DNA of 64,000 bases from positions 1 through 64,000 of the forward strand of contig KV424008.1 of the NCBI GenBank assembly GCA_001632435.1, in the 5' to 3' direction. Numbering within the stretch: the first letter of the stretch is position 1; the number at the start of each line of letters is the position of its first letter. Position numbers and translations under genes: made by a program. The notes below the pieces were generated by a model, which searched no databases, was not told where the DNA came from, and worked only from the letters and a program-made list of their open reading frames with translations. This DNA is from Calocera cornea HHB12733. Taxonomy: Eukaryota; Basidiomycota; Dacrymycetes; Dacrymycetales; Dacrymycetaceae. Shown one piece after another: positions 21,604 to 34,103 of the stretch.

Positions 21604-23101
21604 ATGTCCGGAATTACTAGCAAAGCGAAGAGCATCTTCCGCAAGAACAAGGACAAGACGGAGGTCGCCGACGGCGGACAGCCCAACGCGGACTCGAGCT
21701 ATCCGACGGCGGATTCCTCTGCTGCACATCCTGCGGCACCGCATCCAGAGACGCACGAGCATCTGGCGAACGCGCTCGAGGCAGTCGTCGACAAGAGCAA
21801 CCAGCCCCTGACCGAAGAGGAGATCAATAATGGGTCAGTAGGCGGCACTGCTCTCGCCCCGGCCACCGCTGCGAACGCCAGGTCTTCATGGTTCTCGAAG
21901 TTCTACTCGGAAGATACCATCGACAAGGTGTGTACTAGTAGCTCCTACACTCCCCGTCCCATTGAAAGATAGTCAGCTCTTCGTGCACGAACACATGGGC
22001 AACTGGGTCATCATCCGTCAGACCGGCGATCGCATCTTTGAAACGATGCCTATCTACACACGCATCGGCATGCATCTGTTGTTCTATGGAAAGGCAGAGA
22101 CAGCCCTCTTGCACTGGGGACGGGTCGAGACACTGCTGAGAGAGCAATCTGTCAGGCGTGCGTCCCCATCTCAGAAGTGCACAATGAGTCGCTGACATTG
22201 GCTCAGAGGGTCGGATCTACGACAACCCTGATCCCAAAGTGGTCTACCCTCACATACTTGCGTTCTGCAAGACATACCAAGTCGATACTTCGATCCTGCT
22301 TGAACCCGACTTGCACAAATATCCAACCCTGAATGCGTTCTTCAGTCGCAAGCTGAAGCCCGAAGCCCGCCCTATCACCGCTCCGGAAGACTTGAGCGTC
22401 GTGGTCTCCGCGGCTGACTGCCGCTTGACCGTATTCCAGAACGCAGCGAACGCCACCAACATATGGTATCCGATTGTCATTTATTACGTTTGTATCACCG
22501 TGCTGATACGAAACAGGATCAAGGGCCGCCATTTCACTGTTCCCAACCTCTTGAACGACGAGGAAATCATCAAATCTATCGGCGAGGATCCGGCGATAGC
22601 CATCTTCCGCCTCGCACCCCAGGATTACCACCGCTACCACGCGCCTGTTGCCGGTGTCTTCAGCAAATTGATCAAGCTACCGGGCGAGTATTACACGGTC
22701 AACCCGCAGGCAGTGAACGAGCCCGGTTTCGACGTCTTCACGGCTAACAAGCGCGATGTGGCCTTGATCGATGCCAGGTTTGACGATAGCGGCGCTACGA
22801 CGCCCGTTGCATTCGTCGCTATTGGCGCGTTACTAGTTGCAAGTATCACATGGACGAAAGAGGTCGGAGAGCCGCTTATCAAGGGTATGTGCAAGCGTAC
22901 TGTGCTGAGGAAAGGTGTATATTGATGCGCATACATCTAGGCGAGGACTTGGGCTTCTTCCAGTATGGTGGCTCGACCGTCATCGCACTCTTCCCGAAGG
23001 GTTCAGTTCAGTTCGACGAGGACCTTGTCGCAAACTCCAAAGCAGGCGTGGAAACGGTTCTTCACATTGGCGATAGGATTGGCGCTGCCGCCAAGGCTTG
23101 A
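21604..23101 (+). CDS. Phosphatidylserine decarboxylase
   Basis: Five exons (21604..21927, 21977..22157, 22207..22465, 22517..22884, 22941..23101) give 430 residues. The enzyme converts phosphatidylserine to phosphatidylethanolamine using a pyruvoyl group made by self-cleavage. The expected triad is visible: Asp239 in VSAADCRLTVF, His293/His296 in QDYHRYH, and Ser389 in YGGST, the GGST variant of the LGST self-cleavage motif. FFSRKLKP and AVNEPGFDVFTANKRD are also family hallmarks. There is no C2 domain and no clear mitochondrial presequence. The first 110 residues are polar and unconserved. It belongs to the shorter fungal PSD group, so whether it works at the mitochondrion or the endosome/vacuole is open. 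A NEO1-type flippase lies 0.9 kb downstream. Confidence 0.9.
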
Positions 23102-23294
23102 TGGGTGTGTTGTTCAGATACCAAGGCGAATTGTCCAATGTACGACTTGTGAGTTCCCAAACGAATGAATGAAATTGTCTCTTGCTGCTCTGGTCGCCTG
23201 TCCACCGCCTGCAGTGGACATAGTTCCCAAGACCTAAATCGTGTGTCAGATCTGCCTCTGGACTTTCTGAAGGACAGAACGACAGAACGTACTG

Positions 23295-23756
23295 TCACTC
23301 GGATTTCGCTGGGATCTCCTTGACCTCCACGTACGGCTCAGCGTACAGAGCTTTCAGCTCGTTCCCGTCAAAGTCGAATACTGCACACATATATCCAGCG
23401 AGACCATACATGTGCACTTGAGTAGGCACCAATTCGCTAGTTGCCCCGCCAGCGATCGCAACTCTGTAGAACTCATCGACGGCTTGCTCGGACTGTGCTC
23501 GCAGAGTGACGGAGATGCCGCCGCCTCGAGACGTCCAGCGCTTCTTGACCACATTGAACGACGGGCCACTTTGGTTCCCCCAACGAAAGCTCAGCGCGGC
23601 CTCTTCATCGTGATGCGGTTTCACGAGGGAACCAGTCTCGGCGCCAAGGACTTCAAAGATGCTTGCGTAGAAGGTGATGGCTTTCGGAAAGTCGCGAACT
23701 GGGATGGAGATATTCAGGATTACTGAGAAGGCATGATGGGCCATATTAGGTGGCAT
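23295..23756 (-). CDS. VOC/glyoxalase-fold protein
   Basis: This is an intronless 153-residue ORF. The start, FSVILNISIPVRDFPKAITFYASIF, is the typical first beta-alpha unit of the vicinal oxygen chelate fold. It is followed by LSFRWGNQSGPSFNVV and a second half ending GYMCAVFDFDGNELKALY. Such proteins include glyoxalase I-like, dioxygenase-like and bleomycin-resistance-like members. The metal ligands are not clear enough to name a reaction. It is convergent with the decarboxylase (193 bp between stop codons) and divergent from the P4-ATPase gene. A second in-frame Met at residue 5 could also be the start. Confidence 0.8.
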   Translation of the reverse strand: MPPNMAHHAFSVILNISIPVRDFPKAITFYASIFEVLGAETGSLVKPHHDEEAALSFRWGNQSGPSFNVVKKRWTSRGGGISVTLRAQSEQAVDEFYRVAIAGGATSELVPTQVHMYGLAGYMCAVFDFDGNELKALYAEPYVEVKEIPAKSE

Positions 23757-23975
23757 TGGTCGTGAGTAAGGTAATGGTCGGACACGTGCATAAGGACGGG
23801 GTCATGGCTATAAAGCATGACTCTCGTGCTGCACAGCGGAGAGCGCCGACGTGTGTCATGTAGCTCTACGGAGTCCTTACGGGCGCCTGGTCAAGATGCC
23901 GACTGCTTCCGCCGACGACCCTTACTGCGTAACTGGTGCACGCACTAGGAGGACCGACTTGCATTAGCCCAATGC

Positions 23976-26900
23976 ATGGCTGACGATATCTCTCTTCATA
24001 CTCTGCGCCCAGGCCGCACACGAAGATACGCACCTCTTCCCAACGACTCGCTAGACACACCAGCGCTGAAGCCGACAGGACGGCGGAAGATGATGGCGCG
24101 TCGTTTGAAACCGGGCGACGCGAGGTACAGGGACCGGCCGGAGGATGAGGAGACGCTCTTGGGCGTTGAGGATGACGGGGCAGATGATGTGGATAGGAGA
24201 GCAGAGATGGAAGAGGCGAGAGAAGCAGACGAGGTGCGCATATACTGAGATTGGGCCGTTATCGTACTGACTTCGCTGCAGGGACAGACGCAGCAGCCAC
24301 CTCCCCCCTCTACCAAGGGTAAGGAGAAGGCTCGTACTATACCGTTCCGACCATTGGGTGCGTAAAATCACGATGTAACGTATGTTTTGTCTCTGATCAA
24401 GTATGCACAGAGAAACTGCAGAGTCGATTCCCTGCGAATGTGGTCCGTAACCAGAAGTACAGCATGTTCAGTTTCCTGCCCCTGGTCCTCTACGAGCAGT
24501 TCAAGTTCTTCTTCAACATGTACTTCCTACTTGTTGCTCTCAGCCAATTTATACCGGCTCTGAAGATTGGTACGCGCTCTCCTAGTTGCGTGGTATGACA
24601 ATTTGCTGATTCCTGTCTAGGATACCTCGTGACTTACGTTGCACCCCTGTCCATCGTCCTGCTGGTCACAATGGGCAAGGAGGCGTACGACGACTATCAA
24701 CGACATCTGCGAGACCGCGAGTCCAACTCTGCGAAATATCTCGTTCTCGATCACAAATCCCCACCACTCCCATCCTCACCTTCTTCACCCTTCCCTTCCA
24801 ACCCGTCCACCCTGGCAACACCATCTTCAAAGCTCAAAGTCGGTGACCTCGTGGTACTCGAGAAGAACCAGCGCGTGCCGGCCGACATGGTACTCCTCCG
24901 TACCTCAGATGTGGCTACTGGCAGCTGTTTTATTCGCACGGATCAGCTCGATGGCGAGACAGACTGGAAGATGCGGATCGCTGTAGGCGCGACTCAAGCT
25001 CTGGCCAATGACTCCGGGCTGCTCAATCTTGACGGGGAGGTCTTCGCCGATGCGCCTATCAAAGACATCCATACGTTCATTGGAACTCTGACACTGAACC
25101 CCGGTAGCTCGGAGGCGATCACCACTCCGCTGACTTCGGAGAACGTGCTGTGGGCGAACACCGTACTGGCCGCTGGTACCGCCATTGGGTTCATCATCTA
25201 CACCGGAGCAGAGACACGAGCAGTGATGAACACCAGCCATCCAGGTACCAAGGTTGGACTTCTGGATCTGGAAATCAACAGGTTGTCAAAAGTGCGCATC
25301 TTTCAATGTCTATCACCATATTGAGGGCTAACCTCAGCTTCAGATCCTTTGCGCTGTATCGCTTACGGTGTCCTTCGCTGAAGTGGCTTTGAACGGGTTC
25401 CGCGGGGCGTGGTACATCTACGTCTTCCGATTCTTGGTCCTCTTCTCCTCCATCATTCCCATCAGGTCAGTGTCTTGTGTTATTCCGTAACCTTGTGTCA
25501 TCACTAAACTGAAAAATCAGTTTACGTGTGAACCTGGACATGGGAAAGACAGTCTATGCCTACCAAATCCAGAGCGATCCTGAGATTCCAGGAACCATTG
25601 TCCGGACTAGCACTATTCCAGAAGAGCTTGGCCGACTGGAATACTTGCTGAGTGACAAGACTGGCACCCTCACACAGAATGGTGGGCTCTATTCAGAATC
25701 AATTGACATTCCACTGACATGGTCATCAGAAATGGAAATGAAGAAGCTGCACATGGGAACCATGTCCTACGGGACAGACTCTATGGACGAGGTCGCACAT
25801 CAGCTTTCGCTGTCTTTCGGTGCCACAGCTGAACAAGGTGGATTTCCAAATTGTAGACTGCTCTGTCCCACTGACGTTCGTCACAGCTCTGAAGCGAAGT
25901 GGAAACACTTTCACTGGTGCAGCCGTCGCATCTCGAGGTCGGAGAGACATGTCCGTTCGCGTACGCGATGTCATTCTTTCCCTTGCATTGTGCCACAACG
26001 TAAGCTTCTCACGCAGGTTCTCAGCTTTAAATCCTAATGCCATGGACAGGTCACTCCGGTCAACAATGACGATGGCACAGTCACTTATCAGGCTGCATCA
26101 CCCGACGAGGTCGCGATCGTCCAGTTCACAAGTTCCGTCGGCCTAACATTAAGCTACCGGGACCGTACACGAATGGACCTACTAACCCCTGATGGCACTA
26201 CCATCACCTTCAATATCTTGGAAATTTTCCCGTTCACCTCCGAGTCCAAGCGCATGGGCATTGTTGTCCGAGACGCTGCATCGGGGGAAATCAGCTTTCT
26301 TCAGAAGGGAGCGGACACGGTCATGACGAAGATTGTTCAGCGCAACGACTGGCTGGACGAGGAATGCGGTAACATGGCTCGAGAGGGACTTCGGACTCTG
26401 GTGGTTGCGCGCAAGAAGCTGTCCGAGGAAACATATGAGCTGTTCCGGAAGCGATATGACGAAGCCAGTATCAGGATCGACGGTCGAAGTGAAGCTATGA
26501 CGCATGCCATTGGCGAGATCCTCGAGAAGGACATGGAACTCCTCGGTCTGACCGGTGTAGAGGACAAGCTACAAGACGATGTCAAGTCAACCATCGAAAT
26601 GCTGCGGAACGCCGGTATCAAAATCTGGATGCTGACAGGCGACAAAATCGAAACGGCCACCTGTATTGCCATCTCGACTAAGCTTGTTGCGCGCAATCAG
26701 TACATCCATCAGGTTGCAAAGTGTGAGTCGTCGCTGCGAGCCTATCAGTGGATGTTCCTGATTAGTCTTAGTGACAACTTCTGCTGCCGCTCGCGAGCAA
26801 CTGCAGTTTCTCCAATCGAAGCCTGACTGCTGTCTTGTTATCGATGGAGAGTCGCTTCAGGTGCGCCCAGGCAACACCATCAGCGTACCTTTCACTGATA

Positions 26901-28045
26901 TCTGATGACAGCTCATGTTGACAATGTACAAACAGGAGTTCATTGAGATCGCAACCAAGCTGTCGGCGGTGGCTGCGTGCCGTTGTTCTCCTACGCAGAA
27001 AGCCGATGTTGCTCGTTTAATCCGCGAGCACACCAAGAAGCGGGTTTGTTGCATTGGGGATGGTGGTAATGATGTCAGTATGATTCAGGCTGCCGATGTT
27101 GGTGAGTAGAAATATGCCGCAGGAAGATGTACTCTGATGTCCGTGGAAGGCATAGGCATTGTTGGCAAGGAGGGCAAGCAAGCCTCTTTGGCTGCCGACT
27201 TTTCGATCAACCAGTTCAGCTATCTTACCAAACTCCTGGTCTGGCATGGAAGGAACTCGTATAAGCGCTCTGCCAAGTTATCACAATTCGTAATTCACAG
27301 GGGCCTCATCATCGCTATCATCCAAGCTGTGTTTTCCGCCATCTTCTACTTTGCACCTATTGCTATATACCAAGGATGGCTATTGGTCGGCTATGCCACT
27401 GTTTATACCATGGCTCCAGTCTTCTCGCTCGTCTTGGACCGTGACGTGAATGAGGATGTTGCCCTTTTATATCCAGAACTGTATCGAGAACTAACGAAGG
27501 TACGTGGAAATATTCCGACGGCACTTGTTGGCGTTGCTCAGATTGTTCGCAGGGTCGATCACTGTCATACAAGACATTCTTCTCGTGGCTCATGATCAGC
27601 ATATATCAAGGCAGCGCCATCATGATCATGTCTCTTGTTCTGTTCGAGAACGAGTTCTTGAACATCGTATCAATTTCATTCACATCACTAATCCTAAATG
27701 AGCTGCTCATGGTTGCTCTACAAATTACGAGATGGTGAGTTCCACGTCTTTGATTCCCGCGAGCCTCCCTGAACCTTATCCAGGCATACGGTAATGATTG
27801 CTTCGGAAGTTGTGACGCTTGTTATTTATGCTGGGAGTATCGCCTTCCTCCCGACTTATTTCGGTATGTGAAGTCACTGTTGGAGCTAACTGGAGCTGAT
27901 TGCCCGCGCAGACCTTTCGTTCGTCCTCTCTATCAGATTTTTCTGGAAGGTTGCCGTCATTGTGGCAGTCAGCTCGCTACCATTGTATATCGTCAAAATT
28001 GTCCGCAGCCGGGTGGCTCCTGCTGCGTACAGCAAGTTATCTTAG
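23976..28045 (+). CDS. NEO1: NEO1-type P4-ATPase (phospholipid flippase)
   Basis: Fifteen exons join in frame to 1,122 residues. They start at 23976, 24282, 24402, 24621, 25344, 25521, 25730, 25887, 26050, 26772, 26912, 27156, 27553, 27784 and 27912. The family is clear from [18 protein letters not shown] and [19 protein letters not shown], the phosphorylation site SDKTGT (Asp477), KGADTVM, the hinge GDGGNDV (862-868), and the membrane segments to the C-terminus. Within P4-ATPases the closest match in memory is Neo1/ATP9, which flips PE and PS at Golgi and endosomal membranes and, unlike others, needs no Cdc50 partner. The N-terminal 120 residues are polar, with a stretch of four prolines. 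Intron 6 lies directly after the DKTGTLTQN motif. The start shares a 219-bp region with the VOC gene. Confidence 0.92.
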
Positions 28046-28428
28046 TCTCACAAGCCCATTTGTACGCTACCTAGATGAACTACTGCAACTGCATCGTCCG
28101 ATCGGTCCCACTTAACTGGACTCGATGCTTTCAGAACCCGTAACTTGCGCAGATGAGCCGCCTCTTCGTCACTTACAGTAACAGGCACCCACTGGCCCTC
28201 TACCTTCTTCGAGAAGAATCCTCCGATCGACCTGTCAAAGAAGACCGATCACCTCGGATCACCGGACAGACCGCAATAGGACACCGTCACGGGACGCCCT
28301 CGCCGAGCACGCTATCTCGGGAAAGGAGTTGTGCATCGCCCCCAAGTGGCAGTCGTGCAACTGGCTGGGGCATTTCCTGGCCTCCCTTCTTCATCAGGCT
28401 CTACGTCCTCGACTGCTGAAGGTGAAGA
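28046..28428. other. Intergenic, NEO1 3' side
   Basis: About 380 bp lies between the flippase stop and the start of the small zinc-cluster gene. An 88-codon ORF crosses it but shows no family features. I see nothing else. Confidence 0.45.
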
Positions 28429-29212
28429 ATGCCTCGGGCGTCCGCCGCTCCACCTGAACGCACCAGCGTGGATGAGCTACAATCCGACCTAGCTGAAGCT
28501 CTGGACTTGGATCTGGGAGATGATCTCGGGACCGATCTCCAGGAAGATTCCGACTACGTGAGCGAAAATTCGGAGCGGTACTACGGGCGTGGTATACTTC
28601 CACCATGCGATGATTGCAGGCGAAGGTCCGTCTGTTGGAGAGCATATCATTAACAATTTGCTCACAAATTGTTCAGGAAGAAACGTTGCGACGGGCTCTC
28701 CCCATGTGAGACGTGCCGACGTGCAGGCGTACGTTACCACCTTTCATCAAGTCAGTCAAACACCAAGACTTCATTGACAGCGCCGTTGTACATATTCGAT
28801 GATGGATATGCGGGTGCGAGGCGCACACGCACGATATCCTGGAGAATTCGCCGTACCTATCCCATCTCACAGAGCCATGGAGGAAGGGAATTCGCCTGCG
28901 AGGTATCCACCTAGTTCCACAAGGTATCCACCGCGTCCTCCGAGGCAACCACCCAGTCCTATAAGGGATCCACCGAGTCCCACTCACGCGGAGAACGATG
29001 CTGTGATCGCTGAAGAACGACGGCCACGGGTGCTTGTGAGGGGACTTATCCGCTTGTGCTCCGGCGAAGCTTTGCAGTCCTTCGCGGCTTGGACACGGGA
29101 TGCTCGTAAAGCAGTGGTAGGAGGTGCAACGTTGGTAGTCACAACCTTGGTTTCGTACCACGTCATAGTGCGCTATGGCTGGGCCGACAGATCACAAGCT
29201 GTTGGTGCGTAG
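28429..29212 (+). CDS. Small Zn2Cys6 protein with C-terminal membrane helix
   Basis: Exons 28429..28625, 28677..28728 and 28781..29212 give 226 residues. Splicing creates a complete fungal zinc cluster: CDDC-RRRKKR-C-DGLSP-C-ET-C-RRAGRR-C (Cys 60, 63, 70, 76, 79, 86). Without splicing the cluster is broken, which confirms both introns. The N-terminal part is acidic (LDLDLGDDLGTDLQEDSD), and a Pro/Arg-rich linker follows. Near the end, SFAAWTRDARKAVVGGATLV and its extension form one membrane helix before VIVRYGW. There is no fungal-specific transcription-factor domain. A cluster that could bind DNA joined to a membrane anchor suggests a tethered regulator, which is inference. A further 3' splice at 29204 would extend the C-terminus. 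It is a paralogue of the 57.1 kb gene. Confidence 0.75.
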
Positions 29213-29729
29213 AAAAACGCGGTTTCCACTGTATCCATTCCAGCTCAGCAGTTCTCGGACAAGACCGGTTTGGCCTACCTTCGAGATCGTCATTGCGTTT
29301 CAACTACAGCGGACAGTGAGTGTAGCAATCATATACTAGATGTCAGATGTTACGATACCTAGCCAAGAAGCCGGACCATCATCGCTTCCATAAACTGTTG
29401 CTATTGACTCGGCCACGGCATGTGGATCAGGCTTCTTTGCCATTACCGTAATGTCTGGGTCCTGCCGTACAAGCGGCTAAGCTCAGGCGCAGGAACGCAC
29501 ACGAGCCGTGATGTACATACAACCTGCACAGATTGTCAACCCTGACAATCAAGTCTTGGTTGTAGGCACAGCGCATAGGTTTTCCTCAGCAACGTACGGG
29601 CACGGAACATATTTCAAAAGATACTGAATTGCAAGGAAACAATGCAAATGAACGCATGGCGGGTTAAAACTAATGACTCAAACGATTATGGAAACAATCA
29701 TGTGCAGCATGCAGCGATTCGGTTGTCAA
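29213..29729. other. Intergenic between convergent genes
   Basis: About 500 bp lies between the zinc-cluster gene and the NST1 stop codon. A possible extra 3' exon of the zinc-cluster gene (from about 29251) could lie here. Otherwise no gene is apparent. Confidence 0.45.
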
Positions 29730-32700
29730 CTACCGAGGGTTGCCATCCTGATGCGGGGATGATGTGGTGAAAGCATTGGGCAGTCCAAAGTGTGTGTTCG
29801 TGACAGGGCTGGTCATGAATGGATTGGGTGCACCCGGTGCCGGCGAGAATGCGCTGCCTGGGGCGACGTTGTTCCTCGTACCGATAGCGCCTGGGATCCC
29901 AACAGCTCCCCAGCGGCTGTCCGAAGACAGGCCAGCCGAATCCCAGGGATTACTACTTGGCCGAGAGTTGAGGTCCCAAGGCGGAAGCGTCACCGTGTTC
30001 TTCCGTTTCGGCATCCCAATCAGCTCGTCCTTGTCGTCAATCAGGCTGGAGAGCGCCGAACTACCGGCCTTGGGTACGATAGGATCGCCAGCGAGAGCGG
30101 CGCTACCCTTGGCGGGGCTGCCGCTACGACTCGAGAGGTGCGCGTCGGAATGCGAAGCAGACGCGACTGATCCACCGATCACACCTGGTCGCACACCAAT
30201 TGGTGCGATTGGAGCAATGGGCGCCATCGTGGGCCGCTGGATGGCTGCTGAGAACCCAGAGGCAGTCGGAGGGCGCGCGACAGGGTCGCCAGAGGGTCGC
30301 CGCATATGGGAGCCTGGTGCAGACGAAAGCGACGATGATGGCTGAGGAGCAATACCGGACATGTCCAGGCTACCGATGCGCAAGTCGTTCATGCCAGAGG
30401 CGAGCTGATTGACCCCGGTAGTCCCAGAGCCACGAGGGGCGCCGATAGGTACCGGCGCGGATGTCTGCCTTGGTACGGAACTATAGGGGCCCCTGTCGTA
30501 GTCCGTAGGCTCGAAATGCGGTCGTCCAACAGTGGGTGAGGCAGTCATAGGGCCCATCTGGCCGTGCATGGGCATTGGGCTGTTGCCACCCATGCCGAAT
30601 GGCTGAGGCGTCAGGGAAGGTGTGAGGCCTCGAGGGGGCATCATCTGGCCGTTTGTTCCAATTGGAAAAGGCATCGGTTGCTGTCCGTGCATACCCGATG
30701 GCATGAAGGGACCCCCGGGAGGCACTCCCATGGACCCGGAAACGCCCGGAGGTGGCATAGGTATTTGGGGCATAGGTTGATGCAGCATTGGCGATGGCTG
30801 TGGAGGAGACGAGACGGCGGACGTGGATGCTTGAGTGATGACCGTTGGCCGTGTCGGCTGTCGCACGGGAGTCGCAATGGGAGCGGGCGGCTGACCTGCG
30901 GGACGCTGCTGGATAGAGATCGGGCCCACGGGCTTCGGAGGAGTGGTTGACGCGGTCGCTGTGGCAGGAACGCTGGGCTTGACCGGAGGCTTGCGAACGG
31001 CGGAGGGGCTGGTCGAGGTAGAGCCGATAGGTCGGGGCGGCACAGAAGCGGGGGTCCCAGGAGACGGCCGTGTGGCGAGGACCGGAGGCTTTGCAGGAGT
31101 TGCTGTCGCTGCAACACGAACGGATGCCTGTGCTGCTTGGATCTTGGCAGCAGCTGCAGCAGCTACACGTGCCTTCTCCTGAGCTTCCTTTTCCTTAGCC
31201 TCCTTGTCGGCCTTCTCCTTTGCCTCCTTCTCTTTGCGTTCCTTGTCCACCTTCTCGCGCTCCTCCCGTTCCTTGCGCTCCTTCTCGCGCCGTACCTCCT
31301 CCTCCTTTGCCTTGCGCTCCCGCTCCTCCCTCTCCTTGCGCTCTCGTTCGAGGCGCTCTGCCTTTGCGCGGTCCTCCTTCTCCTTCTTCTTGCGAGCCGC
31401 TTCCGCTTCGCGTTCACGCTCTTCCGCTAAACGCTTCCGACGCTCTTCATCCTTGCGCTGCTTCTCTTCGTCGCGCGCCTTCTTCTCGGCCTCTCTCTTC
31501 ATCCGCTCTTCCTCGCGCTTCTTCCGCATCTCTTCCTCGAGCGCTTCCTGCTTGGCCTTCACAGCAGCCTCCTCAGCAGCCTTCTCAGCTTCTCGGCGTG
31601 CCTTTTCCTCTTCTTTGGCCTGCTTCTGTTGCCTGAGAGAATCCATGTCAATAGATGCCTATCCGCACAATGCACCAGCGCTCACTTCTTCTTATCCTTC
31701 TTCTTCTGGTTGTCCTTCTCCTTCCTCTCCCGCTTCTCCTTCTCAAGCTTGTCCTCCTCCTCAAGCTCGCGGAGAAGCTGGCTCTGTCGCTCCTGTGCAA
31801 CACGCTCGCGGTATGCCTGGAGCACCCGCTGCTCAAACATGCGCGCTGCAAAGATCTGGAACATGCGACGGCCCTCTTCCATCTTTTGCTGCTCGGTGAG
31901 CTAGGAATCTGTCAGGGCGCAGACACCGCACAGTGAGCCTGCCGACACTCACCTCCTCTTCGTCCTCTTCGTCCTCCTCCTCTTCGTCCTCCTCCTCATC
32001 GTCTTCCTCATCCTCCTCATCCTCCTCGTCCTCGTCCTCCTCATCGCTCTCGTCCTCGCCAACGCCAGCAGCGGCCTCCTTCTCCCGCATCATCCGACGC
32101 TTCGCGAGCTGCTCCATCATCTCGAGGAACTTCTGCCCATCGTTCTTGAGCAGGTCATCGGCGACGGTGAGAATGCCTCCTGGGTCTCCACGTAAGAAAG
32201 CGCACAAAGGTAACGCAAACACGCGGGATAAAGTCAGCAAATGTGCGGTCCGACGAGGGAGCAAAGTCAAAGCAGGGCGGCGCGGGGCGTGCTTGCGCCC
32301 CGAGTTGTCCCTCGAGAAAGGAAAGAGAGGACGCTAGAATGCGAGCATGGGAAGGTGTACACACCTTTGACCGTGAGGCTGTTTCCAAAGCCGAACACGT
32401 CCCCGTTTACCGGCTTGGTGGCATCGGCTTTCCGCCCGCCTTTCCTGGGACGCGGCTTGTCGACAGGGTCGACGTCGTCCTCATCAGCCTCTTCCTCCTC
32501 CTCTTCCTCCTCGTCATACTCGTCCTCCTCATCGCCTTCCTCCTCATCATACTCGTCCTCGTCCTCTTCCTCGTCGTCAAACTCGTCCTCTTCCCCCGGC
32601 ACTGCCGGCGGTCGAGGCTGCGGCAGGGCTTTGCGTGTTGCAGCCGCAGCCTTGGCACCATGACTGAGTACCGGTGCGCCGTTCTTGTCGAGCTCGACGC

Positions 32701-34103
32701 TGCCGGGGAAGGGCCCTGGGCCGGGCGGGGGAGGGAGCGCACCACCGGACTGAAGGTACTCTTCCTGCTTCTTCGCGTACTGCTCCAGCTCCAGATAGTA
32801 CTGGTCATACAACGACTCGAGCTCTGACTCGATCGCGTGACTGGACACGTCATGAGCATAAGCATATACCTTGATACACTGGGAGAGGGACGGACCGTTT
32901 GCGGCCGCATACGGCGCACGAGCAGCTGTGCTTCTGCTGCTCCTTCATCTTCTTCAGCACCGTCTCCTTCTCCACCTTTACCAGCGCGCGGCGGTCGTTC
33001 TCCGCGAGCCCAAGCCAAAACTCCTTGATCCGCTCCCGCTCCTCCATGCTGTTCGTGTTCCACAGCTTGCTGCTCTTCGCCGGCTCGGCCTTTGCCACGG
33101 GCGCAGAGCCGTGGCTGTGGTGGTCGAGCGGGTAGTGGAGCTTGGAGTTTGCTCGCCGGCCGGTGGCCGCCGGCGGGGCGGGGGACGGGGCGGGCGGGGG
33201 GTTGGGCGGGTAGGCCATAGGCTGCTTGCCTGCTGCTCGGGAGCTGGGCTGGCGCGCAGGAGGGGCGGGATGTACGGATGGTGCCGGTGCGGGGTTGGAG
33301 GGGGGGAGGGAGTGCGCGACGGTGGGTGGTGGGTTCATATGCGGCTGCGTGGTGGGGACCGGGGGGACCGGGAAGGAAGGTGGTGCTGTCGGAGCCGGGG
33401 CGGGGAGCACAGGCTGGGGCGCCGCCGCCGGCAGCTGGGGCATCTCGCCTCCCTTCTTCTTTTTCTTCTTCTTGTTCTTCTTCCCCGACAGCGAGTCCGC
33501 GTCCAGGTGGTTCCCGTTCATATGCGGGAACCCGTTCGCGTCGTAGGTGAGGGTGAACTGGGCGCTGGCCGAGTGCCGGTCGGTGATGACATCCACGTCG
33601 ACCTCGACGTCGAGGTCGTCCGCGTCGAGGTCATCGCCGTCGAGGCTGTTCGGGTACCCGGGAACGCCCTCGTCGTACGCGTTGGGGTTGTTTGCAAAGG
33701 TGCTGAACATGCTGATGTCGCCGGCGGAGAGGTGGTCGAGCGGGTGGTCTCCGATCGGGTGGCTCGTGCCGAGGGGCAGGTTCTCGAGTGCGATGGCGGC
33801 AAAGTTGGGGTCGCTGAGCATGCCTGTGTCGGTGGGGTAGGAGCCCGGGAAGGTGCCAGAGGCGAGGGTGGTGAGGCTTCTGCCTTGGCGACAGGCGGGG
33901 CAGTCGCAGGCCTGCTGAGCAGCCTGGAGCCAGGCGGAAGTCTGGAGGCGGTAGCTGTCGCGGCCGCCCTTGGACGCGGTGGAGAAGGGGAGGATGTTGC
34001 GGACGTAGGTCTGGAGGTGGAGCGGGAGGGAGGACCAGTACGCGTCCTCTTCTGCAAAGGATGAATCAGACTCGAGCCGCGCGTAGAGGTCGTTCGCGGT
34101 CAT
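29730..34103 (-). CDS. NST1: Stress response protein NST1
   Basis: Five exons (32896..34103, 32365..32840, 31953..32179, 31686..31900, 29730..31632) give 1,342 residues. The order of regions is that of fungal NST1: a conserved start ([20 protein letters not shown]), a [10 protein letters not shown] basic tract, a long Pro-rich linker, and the signature [18 protein letters not shown] and [10 protein letters not shown]. Then come [17 protein letters not shown], long Glu/Asp tracts, a charged coiled coil of about 250 residues ([20 protein letters not shown] type), and a Pro/Ser/Met-rich tail. In yeast NST1 affects salt tolerance and interacts with an mRNA splicing factor; the name comes from that work. 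Intron 2 is long for this genome (185 nt). The gene is divergent from HAL2. Confidence 0.9.

Noticed and set aside
31163..31899. Long plus-strand ORFs rich in Ser, Leu or Arg opposite NST1
   Set aside because: They mirror the highly biased coiled-coil codons of NST1 on the other strand.
31933..32337. Plus-strand poly-Ser ORF
   Set aside because: It is the complement of the Glu/Asp tract of NST1.
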